A DNA stretch of 64,000 bases, from assembly GCF_902498825.1 (NCBI RefSeq), contig NZ_LR701459.1, positions 1,060,001 to 1,124,000 on the forward strand, given 5' to 3'. The notes under the pieces are model-generated. The model was not told the DNA's origin and did not search any database. It worked only from the letters and a program-made list of their open reading frames with translations. Each line of letters opens with the position of its first letter. Position 1 is the first letter of the stretch. The DNA is from Rhizobium sp. EC-SD404. GTDB taxonomy: Bacteria > Pseudomonadota > Alphaproteobacteria > Rhizobiales > Rhizobiaceae. Of the stretch, positions 27,899 to 37,253 are shown piece by piece. A program made the translations under genes and the position numbers.

Positions 27899-27994
27899 GG
27901 TCGATCAAAATCCTGTTGAGTGGATGCAAGAATTGGCACAGAGTTTCCGCATGGGGTTGTATTGGGGGCGGTGCCGGGGCGCCGTATTTCGCCT

Positions 27995-30166
27995 GTGACG
28001 CTGGTTCAGCGCTTTTCACTGGCCTTGACGATCGTCGCGCTGGTGACAGCGCTGACGATGCTTGTCGCCATGCGCAATCCGTATCTCGGGTTGCTGCTCG
28101 AATTGGATGGCGACGCCGGCACCGTGTTGGTTGCAGGCTCCGGCAATCCAGCCGCAGTTGCAGGCATCACACCCGGTTCGCGGCTGATCTCGATCGCACC
28201 CGTCGACGATCCGGCGGCCGCGATCCTGCTCGAGCCGCTTGACCTGATCGATGAGCCCGACACCCTCGATTATGCGACCTATGATCGCTTCGTCGATCGG
28301 CAGGGTGCACTGCATGGCGTGCTGTCCGCGGGACCGGTTGCCATAACGGTTGCCGAGCCGGATCAGGATCAGCGGTCGATCGCAGTTCAGGCAACCGCAT
28401 GGCGACCGATATCGGCCTTGCCTTTCGCTTTCTGGTACCAGATCGCCTGCGCCGTCATCATTTGCGTCATCGGAGCCTGGGTCCAGTGCCTCAGCCCGAG
28501 AGATGGCAAAGTCCGCTTCTTCGCCTTCGCCGGATATGGGGTCGGTCTGGCTGTCTTCAGCGCGGCCGCCTATTCGACCCGTGAAATCGCGCTGTCCGAA
28601 CCGGTCTTTCGCAGCCTGACCATCCTGAACAACATCGGCGCGATGTCCTTCGGCATCGGCATGATCGGACTTTTCGCCCGCTATTTGGTCGATCTGAAAA
28701 TCGCGCGTCTCACCAACGGCCTGATCGGCCTCTTCGTTCTGTGGATCTTCGCGACCCATCTGCGGATTTTCTACGACGTCGGCCTCGGCACGGTCGGCTA
28801 CCTCGGTATCCTGTGCGAGATGATCGCAATCATCGTTCTGACCGGCGCGCAATATGTCGCGACGCGGCGCGATCTGCCGGCCCGCCGTGCGCTCACATGG
28901 CTGGGCGTCAGTGTCATCCTGGGCGCGGGTGCCTTCGTCCTGCTCGTCGCGGTGCCGTTGCTGGTGGGACTGAACGTTGTCCTCCCGCAGGGCTATGCAT
29001 TCGGCTTTTTCGTTCTGATCTATCTCGGTGTCGCGCTCGGGCTGACGCGGTACCGGCTTTTCGAGCTCGATCGCTGGGCGTTTTCGATCTTCACCTATGT
29101 ACTCGCCGCGTTTCTGTTCGCTGCCATCGACTTCACCCTGATAGGCATGCTGGCGCTGACACCGGCGGTATCGCTCGGCATCACGGCGGTGCTCGTCGGA
29201 CTGCTTTACCTGCCCGTGCGCAATTTCCTGATGGCCAGGTATATGGCCCGCAAGGAACTGGATCCGCTGGCGCTCTATCGTGCCTCGACGGAAATCGCGC
29301 TGCAAACCTCGGGCGAAGCCCGTGCCGAGCGGTGGCGCCAAGCACTGGTCGACTATTTCGAGCCTTTGCACGCAGATGTGCCGGAGGGTTTCGCGCAACG
29401 TCCCGCCATTCGCGATGACGGCGCGACGCTCATCCTTCCGGCCTATGACTGGTCGCCTCCGTTGCGGCTGCGGCATCCCAAGCGCGGCCGCGCTCTGTTC
29501 GGAACGCCGCATCTCGCCATCGTCGAGGACTTCGCGCGGCTCGTGGCGGCTGCGGAAGAACAGCGCGATGCCTATGACCGGGGCGTCAAGGAGGAGCGCG
29601 GGCGCAGCGGCCGCGACCTGCACGACAGCGTTGGCGCGCGGCTTCTGTCGAGCTTGCGCGCCACCGACGACACGGATGCTCGGCAGATGGTGCGCAATGC
29701 GCTCGGAGACATTCGGGAGATTGTCGGCGGCCTGTCGGACCGCCGCGAGACGCTGGCGAACATCATCGCCGAATTGCGTGCCGAGACGATGGAGCGGCTG
29801 GATGACGGCACGGCCGAGTGGCCGCTGTCCGATGCCGACCGCTCGGGGATCGTGCTGCCATATCTGGTGTTCCGCAATTTCACCTCGGCGCATCGCGAGC
29901 TGGTGACCAACGTCATCAAGCACGCGCCGGGCGCGGATATCACGGTGACGACGCAGCTTGTCGGCGATCGCCTTGTCCACACGGTGGAGAATGCGCTGCC
30001 GGGCGCGGCATCGCAGGCGAACCGCCGGGCCTTTTCCGGCAATGGGCTTGAAAACATTGCCGCGCGGGCTCGCCAGACCGGCGGTCATTTCGATTATGAA
30101 GTCACGCCCAATGCGTTCATCGCGACGATCAGCCTACCGGTCGCCATGGGAGCCGTCGCCGCATGA
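27995..30166 (+). CDS. Membrane sensor histidine kinase with periplasmic PDZ-like domain
   Basis: A 723-residue sensor kinase. After a first transmembrane helix (about residues 8-28) comes a periplasmic segment containing a PDZ-like loop (GNPAAVAGITPGSRLISI, about residues 50-68). About eight more hydrophobic helices follow (residues 140-410), then a NarL-type kinase module: the phospho-acceptor His543 in RDLHDSVGARLLSSL, the N box HRELVTNVIKHAP and the G box GNGLENIAARARQTGG. The start is uncertain: an in-frame GTG at 27920 would add 25 residues, and no site has a clear ribosome binding site. Its stop overlaps the response regulator by 4 bp, so they form one two-component system. Confidence 0.8.
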   Translation: MTLVQRFSLALTIVALVTALTMLVAMRNPYLGLLLELDGDAGTVLVAGSGNPAAVAGITPGSRLISIAPVDDPAAAILLEPLDLIDEPDTLDYATYDRFVDRQGALHGVLSAGPVAITVAEPDQDQRSIAVQATAWRPISALPFAFWYQIACAVIICVIGAWVQCLSPRDGKVRFFAFAGYGVGLAVFSAAAYSTREIALSEPVFRSLTILNNIGAMSFGIGMIGLFARYLVDLKIARLTNGLIGLFVLWIFATHLRIFYDVGLGTVGYLGILCEMIAIIVLTGAQYVATRRDLPARRALTWLGVSVILGAGAFVLLVAVPLLVGLNVVLPQGYAFGFFVLIYLGVALGLTRYRLFELDRWAFSIFTYVLAAFLFAAIDFTLIGMLALTPAVSLGITAVLVGLLYLPVRNFLMARYMARKELDPLALYRASTEIALQTSGEARAERWRQALVDYFEPLHADVPEGFAQRPAIRDDGATLILPAYDWSPPLRLRHPKRGRALFGTPHLAIVEDFARLVAAAEEQRDAYDRGVKEERGRSGRDLHDSVGARLLSSLRATDDTDARQMVRNALGDIREIVGGLSDRRETLANIIAELRAETMERLDDGTAEWPLSDADRSGIVLPYLVFRNFTSAHRELVTNVIKHAPGADITVTTQLVGDRLVHTVENALPGAASQANRRAFSGNGLENIAARARQTGGHFDYEVTPNAFIATISLPVAMGAVAA

Positions 30167-30846
30167 AGGTGGAACGCGTTCTTGTGATCGAGGACAATGC
30201 GCGCGCCCGGCAGTGGATGGTGGACTGTGTCGCTGTCGGATTTCCGGGAGCGCAGGTCAGCGAGGCGTCCTGCCTGGAAGATGCGCGGCGCTGCCTGCGC
30301 AATGCCGCGGTCTGGGCGCGGGCGCACGGTCTTCCCAGTGCGTTCGATCTGGTCCTGATCGACATCGGCCTGCCGGATGGGTCGGGTATCGATCTCATCG
30401 AGGAGATCAATACGAGCGACAGTCATTGCGCGCCTGTCATCACCACGATTTTCGATGATGCGCAGCAGATATTCGACGCGATTTCCGCCGGCGCGCGCGG
30501 CTACCTTTTGAAGCACCATGACACCGACCGGTTCATCCAGCTGATGAAGCGCATCATCGACGACGAGCCGCCGCTGTCACCCGCCGTCGCGCGCCACGTC
30601 ATGACGGCGCTGCAATCCCTGAACGCGCGCATGGTGCCGGATGCCGCGCTGACGGCGCGTGAGGAGGAGGTGCTTACCCTGCTGGGCCGGGGCTTTCAGC
30701 TGAGCGCGGTGGCGAAGACTTTGACGATCTCGCAGAACACCGCCTCCACCCACGTGAAGTCCATCTACCGCAAGCTCAACATCAAGACGCGCGCCGAGGC
30801 TGCCCTTGCGGCTCGCGATCGCGGGCTGCTTCAGCGCGAACACTGA
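30163..30846 (+). CDS. NarL/FixJ-family response regulator
   Basis: A 227-residue regulator with an N-terminal receiver domain (acidic Glu10/Asp11, phospho-acceptor Asp67 in LVLIDIGLPDGSG, Lys in GARGYLLKHHD) and a C-terminal LuxR-type helix-turn-helix (LTAREEEVLTLLGRGFQL and NTASTHVKSIYRKLNIKTRA). It overlaps the sensor kinase gene by 4 bp (ATGA). Targets are not evident; the closest downstream gene is the WD40-cytochrome c fusion, and the upstream lipoprotein-Slam pair is also a candidate. Confidence 0.92.
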   Translation: MKVERVLVIEDNARARQWMVDCVAVGFPGAQVSEASCLEDARRCLRNAAVWARAHGLPSAFDLVLIDIGLPDGSGIDLIEEINTSDSHCAPVITTIFDDAQQIFDAISAGARGYLLKHHDTDRFIQLMKRIIDDEPPLSPAVARHVMTALQSLNARMVPDAALTAREEEVLTLLGRGFQLSAVAKTLTISQNTASTHVKSIYRKLNIKTRAEAALAARDRGLLQREH

Positions 30847-30924
30847 CCGAAGGTAGCGCCAGCCCGAGGGTTGACGCGCGCGGCCAGCCGGCCAACATGC
30901 CGGTCTTTCGGAGAGATGTGCGCA

Positions 30925-32190
30925 ATGCGATGGATCGTCGGGGCCGCTGTGGCCATTCTTTTGGCAACACCGTTTCTAAGCTTACCGGCGGCAGCCGATT
31001 TTCGTGGCCATGGCGGGCCGATCCGGGCTCTGGCCGTATCTTCCGATGGGTTGCAGATCCTGTCCGGCTCTTTCGATACGACCGCCATTCTATGGAACCG
31101 CGACACCGGCGCCGCAATGTCCGTGCTGCGCAGCCACGACGAATCGGTCAACACCGTCGCACTTCTGCCTGACGGCGGAATGGTCACCGGCGGCCAGGAT
31201 GGCCGTATCGTCGTCTGGAGCGCCGCTGGCGAGCCGCGTGAGCTCGGCCGGCATGATGGCCCAGTGGCGAGCCTCGCCCTGTCGGCGGACAATGCCACCG
31301 TCGCCTCGGCCTCGTGGGATGGGACAGCACGGATTACCCCTATCGACGGCAGCGACTATCGCACGCTGAGCGGCCACCAGGGCAACGTGAATGCGGTCGC
31401 GTTCCTGCCGGACGGTCGGGCAGTGACGGCGGGATACGACGCAACGCTGCGCATCTGGCCGCTGGCAGATGGTCCTGCGCAGGTGGTCCCGGTCAATGCA
31501 CCGCTGAATGCACTCGCAATCCTACGTGACGGAACGATCGTCGCTGCTGGTGTCGATGGCCGGCTGCGGATCCGCGCCGGCGATGGGGCGCTGAGCGAAA
31601 TCGAGACGGCGCCCGTTCCGGTGACGGCGCTTGCCATCTCACCAGACGAGGCGACGATCGCCTCCGCCGCGATCGATGGCTCGATCTGGCTGGTGGACCG
31701 CGCAAGCGGCACGGTTCGCCTGACGCTCCAGGGCGCAGACAGTCCGGTCTGGTCGCTCGCATTCGATCCCGACGACGGCAGCCTTTTTGCCGGCGGGGGC
31801 GATCGCGTGATCCGCCAATGGGACGCGGCAACCGGCGAACGGCTGAACCGGGATGACCAAAGCGAGACGACAGAAGAGTTCGGCGACAGCCGAGGCGCTC
31901 AGGTCTTTGCCGCCTGCCAGGCCTGCCACACATTGTCGGAGGATGCCGGCAATCGCGCCGGCCCGACGCTGCACGGCATTTTCGGCCGCCGCATCGCGAC
32001 TGCGCCTGGCTACAATTATTCCGAAGCGCTCCAGGGCATGGATATCGTCTGGACCCCGGAAACGGTCTCCGAACTCTTCGACGTTGGCCCCAACCACTAT
32101 ACGCCCGGCACCAAGATGCCCGAGCAGCGCATCACCGACCCTGCCGATCGCGCCGCCCTCATGGAATTCCTCGAGGAGCGGACTCGGTAG
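30925..32190 (+). CDS. WD40 beta-propeller / class I cytochrome c fusion
   Basis: A 421-residue secreted protein with a signal peptide (WIVGAAVAILLATPFLSLPAAA), a seven-bladed WD40-type propeller (about residues 24-305; repeats such as GHGGPIRALAVSSDGLQILS and GHQGNVNAVAFLPDGRAV) and a C-terminal mono-haem cytochrome c. The haem motif is CQACH (Cys331, Cys334, His335) and the axial Met is probably Met398 in TKMPEQ. It should be a periplasmic electron carrier tethered to a protein-interaction scaffold. The ATG at 30925 has GGAGAG nine bases upstream; an ATG at 30916 is too close to it. Its neighbours are the two-component system and, convergently, the formate dehydrogenase island. Confidence 0.85.
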   Translation: MRWIVGAAVAILLATPFLSLPAAADFRGHGGPIRALAVSSDGLQILSGSFDTTAILWNRDTGAAMSVLRSHDESVNTVALLPDGGMVTGGQDGRIVVWSAAGEPRELGRHDGPVASLALSADNATVASASWDGTARITPIDGSDYRTLSGHQGNVNAVAFLPDGRAVTAGYDATLRIWPLADGPAQVVPVNAPLNALAILRDGTIVAAGVDGRLRIRAGDGALSEIETAPVPVTALAISPDEATIASAAIDGSIWLVDRASGTVRLTLQGADSPVWSLAFDPDDGSLFAGGGDRVIRQWDAATGERLNRDDQSETTEEFGDSRGAQVFAACQACHTLSEDAGNRAGPTLHGIFGRRIATAPGYNYSEALQGMDIVWTPETVSELFDVGPNHYTPGTKMPEQRITDPADRAALMEFLEERTR

Positions 32191-32214
32191 GCTTCTGGGA
32201 TTTTTGCGATCGGT

Positions 32215-34263
32215 CTAGTGCCGGCTCTGGTTTCGTTCTTCGCGCTCGCGCAGATAGTCGTCCGTCGTGCGGATCGTGCGTGTCTCGGCCTGATGCGGAT
32301 CGAAGCTTTCCTTGACGACGACGGCGACGCGGCAGTCCTCGCACATTTCCAGAACCCGCCGGCGCTGTTCGCCCTCCGGCCCTGAGAACATCCAGTGGCT
32401 TTCGAGCTTTTCGATCACGCGATTGATCGTCGAGCGCGTGCCGAACGCCTTGCCGCATTCGATGCACTCATGCGGCTCTTCTTCCTTCAGCAGGCGCTTG
32501 GGCTCCGCCCAGGCCGTGAAATCCAGCCGCGGCTGCAGCGTGATGACATCTTCCGGGCATGTCGCTTCGCAAAGCCCGCACTGCACGCAGAGGCTTTCCG
32601 AAAAGCGCAGCGTCGGACGATCTGGGTTGTCGGTGATGGCATTGGCGGGGCAGGCGGAAACGCAAGCCAGGCAGAGCGTGCAACCAGCCACGTCTACCTC
32701 GATGCCCCCGAATGGCGCACCACGTTCGAGCGCGATCACGTCGACCGGCGACGGCGCTGCGCGATGCAATTCGCGGAAAGCCAGTTCGAGGAGCCCGCGC
32801 TTGTCCGGCGGCGGAAGGAACCCGGCAGGCGCCGCGGCCCTGGCCGGCATCGCGCCGGGCGCGGCAAGCGCTGCACCAAGCTGGTCGGGATCGTCCGTCT
32901 CGACCAATTGGACCAGATCATTGCCATAGCCGAGCTCTGCGAAAATGCGGTTGGTCATCGCGAGGATGCTCGTCAGGCCCGACACGTCATGCTTCGCTCT
33001 TGCGCGGGACGCGATAAAAATCCGGTCCGCGCCATAGGAGACGGCAGCGGCCAGGAGTTCTGGACCGGTCTGCGTGATCTCGTTGAGCAGCAGCGGCATT
33101 ACCCGCGCCGGCAGGCCCTGGCCGAAGCGCGCGAGCGCATCGATGAGCGGTGCGCCGTGGTCGCCGTCATGCAGCAGGATTGCGGGCCTCGTGCCGCCGG
33201 CCTTGAAATAGGCCGAGAGCATGACGCGCAGTCGCTCGGTGACGGCATCGACCGGCGGCAGCGCGTAGGAAACGGCACCGGTCGGGCAGGCGCCGGCGCA
33301 CTGGCCGCATCCGGCGCAGATTGCTGCGTCGATCGCGACATGGTCGCCGGCCGGCGTGATCGCGCCGGTCGGGCAGAGATCGAGGCAGCGTGTGCATCCG
33401 GTGATCGTCGAGCGCGAATGGGCGCAGATCGACGCATCGAAATTCACGTAACGCGGCTTGTCGAAAATACCGACAAGGCCGGATGCTTTGAGGATCAGTC
33501 GTTCGATGGCCGCCCCGTCGCGCGGATCGACGCGGAGATAGCCGTCACGCAGGTCGTCGGCCGAAAAGAGAGGCTGGTCGCCCGTCAGGTCGATGATCAG
33601 GTCGCAGGTGGATTCCGCGCCGTTGCGGGCCGACCCGAAGATCAGCTTCGAGCGCGATGAGGGTGATGGAAGCGCATAATCGTCGATGGTCAGCTCGAAC
33701 GCACCAAGATGACCCGAGGCATTTCGAACCCGGCCCTTGAGCACCGGAAACACCGTTTTAGCCGGCGGCGTCACGTCCTGAGGATCGACGAGGAGCACGG
33801 TGATGTCGAGATGATCGGCAAGCCGTGCCGCGACCTCGATCGCCGTTTCGTCGCGACCGAGCACGAGCGTTACGCCCTGCGATTCGAGCGATACCGTCGA
33901 GATGGGGGGCATGCTGACCGAAGCTGCGGCCAGAAGCGCTGCCATCTTCGGGCCCGCCTCGCGCCCTTCGGCCGACCAGCCGGCCTGTTCGCGGATGTTG
34001 ATGAAGGAAAGCGTGCCGGTGAAGCCCGCATCCTCGGCCATTTCGGCGAAGAGCGGCTCTTCCTGCGTGCAGGCGACGGTGATCGGGCCGGTTTCCTGCA
34101 AGGCTGCTGCAAAGCGCGTGCTCTCGTGGCGGCACAGCTGATCTGCGCGTTCGAAGGTGCCTGCGCAGCCGCGCGCGATCGAGCCCTCGTCGAGCGCCAT
34201 TGTCTTTTCGCACGAGCAGATGAATACACGGCGCTCGGAAGCGCGGCGCCTTGTCTCGGTCAT
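32215..34263 (-). CDS. Multi-[4Fe-4S] ferredoxin-like protein of the formate dehydrogenase cluster
   Basis: A 682-residue cytosolic Fe-S protein. Four ferredoxin-type cysteine motifs are visible: GCTRCLDLCPTGAI, CAGCGQCAGACPTGAV, CTLCLACVSACPANAI and CVQCGLCEATCPEDVI. Near the C-terminus is a CIECGKAFG and CEDCR set that could bind zinc or a further cluster. No flavin or molybdenum motif is seen. Similar genes sit beside DUF3305/DUF3306 and formate dehydrogenase genes in Rhizobiales, so it is probably an electron-transfer or maturation partner of the enzyme. The ATG at 34263 has GGAGG nine bases upstream. It is divergent from the accessory genes. Confidence 0.8.
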   Translation of the reverse strand: MTETRRRASERRVFICSCEKTMALDEGSIARGCAGTFERADQLCRHESTRFAAALQETGPITVACTQEEPLFAEMAEDAGFTGTLSFINIREQAGWSAEGREAGPKMAALLAAASVSMPPISTVSLESQGVTLVLGRDETAIEVAARLADHLDITVLLVDPQDVTPPAKTVFPVLKGRVRNASGHLGAFELTIDDYALPSPSSRSKLIFGSARNGAESTCDLIIDLTGDQPLFSADDLRDGYLRVDPRDGAAIERLILKASGLVGIFDKPRYVNFDASICAHSRSTITGCTRCLDLCPTGAITPAGDHVAIDAAICAGCGQCAGACPTGAVSYALPPVDAVTERLRVMLSAYFKAGGTRPAILLHDGDHGAPLIDALARFGQGLPARVMPLLLNEITQTGPELLAAAVSYGADRIFIASRARAKHDVSGLTSILAMTNRIFAELGYGNDLVQLVETDDPDQLGAALAAPGAMPARAAAPAGFLPPPDKRGLLELAFRELHRAAPSPVDVIALERGAPFGGIEVDVAGCTLCLACVSACPANAITDNPDRPTLRFSESLCVQCGLCEATCPEDVITLQPRLDFTAWAEPKRLLKEEEPHECIECGKAFGTRSTINRVIEKLESHWMFSGPEGEQRRRVLEMCEDCRVAVVVKESFDPHQAETRTIRTTDDYLREREERNQSRH

Positions 34264-34383
34264 TCCGTCAAACCTCCAGGCCAGTCCGTCGGCGTGCGAT
34301 GACGCCAAGTCCGGCCTTGCATTGCCCTATCGGGCACCCTTACTTTTGAGCGGTTCTAACTTAGCCCCAGAGGAATGTCACGA

Positions 34384-35118
34384 ATGCTGAGTGCAGCCGG
34401 GGAGGGCCCATTGGTCCTGCCGCCGCTTTTTGAAGCCGTTTTCATCGCCGATCCCAGCGACGTGCACGCCCATGCGTGCCGAATTGCCGCGCAATCGGGG
34501 GCCGGAACGCTGGTTTACGCGATTTCGGATGAAACGGTGGCGCTCGCCATCGTGCTGGAGCCGGATAAGCCTCTGGTCGCTGCGCGCCTCGCCTTTTTCG
34601 CCGGCATGGCGGCGATGGGCGATTCGCTGGCCTTCCATTGCGTGCCCGAACGGCAGGTCGCTTTCGCCTGGCCCGACGAATTCCTCTTCGACCTTGCCCG
34701 GTTGGGCGGAGCCCGGCTCGCCTGGCCCGAAGGCATCGGCGAAGAGGACGTCCCGGAGTGGATGGTCTTTTCCGTCGAGCTCATTCACGAACGACCGAGC
34801 CTTGACGATCCGGGGTCGCATCCGGGGTCGACGTCGCTGATCGAGGAAGAGTTCGATCCGCCGGAAGCGATCATCGAGAGCTTCACCCGACACCTGATGC
34901 GCGCCTTCGACGCCTGGGCCACGGAAGGCATTTCGGCCGTTACCGCGGCCTATCTGGAACGCCTGCAGGCCAATACCGACCGCGACTGGATGATCGATGG
35001 GCGCGGCGATCTCCTGCAGCGCGGCGAACCCGGCGCCGCCCCGATCCGGCAAAGTCTCTCGAGCGGCTTGGCTGCCAGCCGCTGGTATGATCCCGTCCGC
35101 AAGGCGCCGCTCCTGTGA
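34384..35118 (+). CDS. Biotin/lipoate protein ligase-like accessory protein
   Basis: A 244-residue protein that resembles the biotin/lipoate A/B ligase-like family found next to formate dehydrogenase genes in Rhizobiales. Its family-like segments are LVLPPLFEAVFIADPSDVHA near the N-terminus and LAIVLEPDKPLVAARLAFFA. No GRGRR-type ATP-binding motif of a true biotin ligase is apparent, so catalytic ligase activity is doubtful. The ATG at 34384 has AGAGGA nine bases upstream; the ATG at 34375 abuts that site. It overlaps the next gene by 4 bp and opens a five-gene run of formate dehydrogenase accessory genes. Confidence 0.6.
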   Translation: MLSAAGEGPLVLPPLFEAVFIADPSDVHAHACRIAAQSGAGTLVYAISDETVALAIVLEPDKPLVAARLAFFAGMAAMGDSLAFHCVPERQVAFAWPDEFLFDLARLGGARLAWPEGIGEEDVPEWMVFSVELIHERPSLDDPGSHPGSTSLIEEEFDPPEAIIESFTRHLMRAFDAWATEGISAVTAAYLERLQANTDRDWMIDGRGDLLQRGEPGAAPIRQSLSSGLAASRWYDPVRKAPLL

Positions 35119-35684
35119 ACGCATTGGTGAAGCTGCCGCGCACGATCCGCATGGATCCGTCCGATACATTCGTGTTTGCAAAGGCGGCCGAGCCCGGCGA
35201 ATGGGCGGTCGCGGGGACGTTTCTTTTCCATGGTGCGAAGATCGCCGATCTCGGCCCCAAGCAGCGAACCGCCTTTCGGGCGGGATTTCTGGGGATCGAG
35301 AGCTTTGGCCATTCAACGCTTGCCGTCGTTTCGGAGGTCGTCGACAACGAGCTGGAAGAGGCGACCCACAGCCTTGCCGCGCAACTCGTCAGCCAATGCG
35401 GGGCGCCGAGCCTGGACGTGGCGTTGCCGGCGGCGCGGGAAGAAATCGCTTTCGCGGCCGATCTCTGCCGTGACCATGCGATCGGCACATTGCTGGCGCT
35501 TCACCGCGCAGAAGAGGACGGCCAGATCCGCGAGCGGTTTCGCACCTTGCGTCCGCGCGCCGAAACGACGATGGCAGGGCCGGGGTTGAAGGGGCTTGAT
35601 CGCGCCTTCCTGGTGATCGAAACGGATGACGACGAAGACCAGCCGGAAGAGCAAGTCGATCTTCTGTCGCTTGGAAAGGAATAG
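35115..35684 (+). CDS. Formate dehydrogenase cluster protein, DUF6505-like
   Basis: A 189-residue soluble protein opening LPRTIRMDPSDTFVFAKAAE and PGEWAVAGTFLF, which matches my recollection of the DUF6505 family (not verified). It ends in an acidic tail (TDDDEDQPEEQVD). No catalytic or cofactor motif is visible. The GTG start overlaps the previous stop (GTGA), and the next gene follows after 5 bp, so it belongs to the accessory operon. Function unknown; conserved linkage to formate dehydrogenase suggests a maturation or assembly role. Confidence 0.7.
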   Translation: MNALVKLPRTIRMDPSDTFVFAKAAEPGEWAVAGTFLFHGAKIADLGPKQRTAFRAGFLGIESFGHSTLAVVSEVVDNELEEATHSLAAQLVSQCGAPSLDVALPAAREEIAFAADLCRDHAIGTLLALHRAEEDGQIRERFRTLRPRAETTMAGPGLKGLDRAFLVIETDDDEDQPEEQVDLLSLGKE

Positions 35685-35689
35685 AGCGC

Positions 35690-36694
35690 GTGCGGGAATT
35701 TTGGGTATCGAGCGGCCATCACATGGTGCGTCGCCGCGACGATGGACGGCTTTCGGTGACCGACGAGTTGCTGCTGACCTATCTGGCGCGTCCTGAGATC
35801 GTGCCGCCGCAAGACGCGTGCGTGGTGGAGCGGGCGCTCTATCAACAACTGAAGGCATCGCCGCGGGCTGCGGTGGACGCCGCAACGATCGCCTCCATCG
35901 CGGATCCCGATGCGCGCGAGAACTGGCAGTTCCTCATCGCCTACCGCGATCTCCTCATTCGTGAACAGACGATCGAGGGCGCCTATCTGGCCATCGTCAG
36001 GGAGCGGATGGCCGTGCCGCCGCTTTTCCTGAACCAGCTGGTGCATCTCATCCTGCGCAATGCGCTCGAAGGCTGCAGCGATCCCTTCGTGCTGCGCGCC
36101 GCTGAACTGATGTTCAGGCCACAGCGTGCGTCCGTCTCGGAAGGCGCTCTGTTGCTCGCCGATCAGGAGCTGGTCGAAGAGCGGGAGCGCGAGCAGCACG
36201 ACAAGCCCCTGGCCGCGATGTTTGCCGGCGAGCCGGGAAGCGAGCTCGACGTGCTCGATGACGACAACGCCTGGACCTATTGGAGCCGATCGGACGCGCA
36301 TTCCATGGCGCTCAATTTCGGCGGTGATCCAAAAAGCCGCACCGGTCTGGCCGTGGCCTTGACCGTCTTCATCCACCATCTGCTCGGAACGAAGGTGACG
36401 ATCGAGCCTCTGGTCGACGTCAAGGAAGTGGATTTCCGCTGGTTCGTGGGTCTTGATCAGGACGCAACGACGCTCGGAAATCGCCTTTGGCGCGGCGAAC
36501 AGGTACCATCCGATCTGACGGAGCGACTGATCGGCCTGTTTCGGCTCGACTTCGCCGAGGACGACGGGGAGCAGAAACAGTCTGAAGGGCCGGTCTATCT
36601 TTTGATGACGATGAGCCCGGACAAGACCGTGCGCCTGAAGCCGCAAAATCTCGTTACGGGCCTGCCGCTCGCCGAGGACCGACCGGCCGCGTGA
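35690..36694 (+). CDS. Formate dehydrogenase cluster protein, DUF6352-like
   Basis: A 334-residue soluble protein with a distinctive N-terminus (REFWVSSGHHMVRRRDDGRL, then VTDELLLTYLARPE), which I associate with the DUF6352 family (not verified). The middle is helical (residues 60-180) and the C-terminal half has mixed alpha/beta character around HHLLGTKVTIEPL and FVGLDQDATTLGN. No metal-binding or nucleotide motif is seen. It starts with GTG 5 bp after the DUF6505-like gene. Function unknown. Confidence 0.7.
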   Translation: MREFWVSSGHHMVRRRDDGRLSVTDELLLTYLARPEIVPPQDACVVERALYQQLKASPRAAVDAATIASIADPDARENWQFLIAYRDLLIREQTIEGAYLAIVRERMAVPPLFLNQLVHLILRNALEGCSDPFVLRAAELMFRPQRASVSEGALLLADQELVEEREREQHDKPLAAMFAGEPGSELDVLDDDNAWTYWSRSDAHSMALNFGGDPKSRTGLAVALTVFIHHLLGTKVTIEPLVDVKEVDFRWFVGLDQDATTLGNRLWRGEQVPSDLTERLIGLFRLDFAEDDGEQKQSEGPVYLLMTMSPDKTVRLKPQNLVTGLPLAEDRPAA

Positions 36695-36733
36695 ACACGG
36701 GCAGCGATCAAGCGCTGTCGGAAAGGACGATCC

Positions 36734-37237
36734 ATGCCCAAGCTCTTCTGCCGTCTCGGTATCGTCACCGTGTCGAGAAAGCCGGTGACGCGATGGGGCA
36801 GGCGCGGCTTTGCCCCGCACTCGGTTCTTCCCGACGTGCCGGCGACGCCTGCGGGTGAACGCTTGAGCCCGCCCGGCGATGTCGAGCTCTATTACGCCGG
36901 CGATTTTCAGCTGATGCTCTATTCGGGCGAAGCGGCGCATTATCGCGACAATCTCTTGGCGAAGCCGACCTTGTGGGTGGCCATGCGCCCCGACGACCCG
37001 AAGGGTGTCGTCATGCTGACCGCCGATCCATACGAGGGCGAGGCCCGGGCAGGCGACGAAGCCCTTGTCGTTGCCGGCTTGCCGATGCCGCCGAGCGTCG
37101 CCCAGTGGGTGGAGGGCTTCATGGCGCTTCACTACAAGGAAGAGGTCTTCGTGAAGCGCAAGCGCAAACGCGCCGATCCCGATGCGCTCACACGCGGTGC
37201 CAAGCGTGTGCTCGACAAGGACGAGTTTTTGCCATGA
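36734..37237 (+). CDS. DUF3305 family protein
   Basis: A 167-residue protein of the DUF3305 type, with RLGIVTVSRKPVTRWGRRGF at the N-terminus, a YYAGDFQLMLYSGEAAHYRD core and a basic segment KRKRKRADPDAL near the C-terminus. DUF3305 and DUF3306 proteins occur as a pair next to formate dehydrogenase genes. The biochemical role is not known. It is followed 16 bp later by the DUF3306 gene. Confidence 0.82.
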   Translation: MPKLFCRLGIVTVSRKPVTRWGRRGFAPHSVLPDVPATPAGERLSPPGDVELYYAGDFQLMLYSGEAAHYRDNLLAKPTLWVAMRPDDPKGVVMLTADPYEGEARAGDEALVVAGLPMPPSVAQWVEGFMALHYKEEVFVKRKRKRADPDALTRGAKRVLDKDEFLP

Positions 37238-37253
37238 CCGGGAGCCAGAGGCG

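Noticed and set aside
28016..30088. 690-codon frame antisense to the sensor kinase
   Set aside because: The sense frame has kinase, PDZ-like and membrane features; the antisense product has none and is full of Arg/Asp/Gln as in reverse-complement reading of membrane helices.
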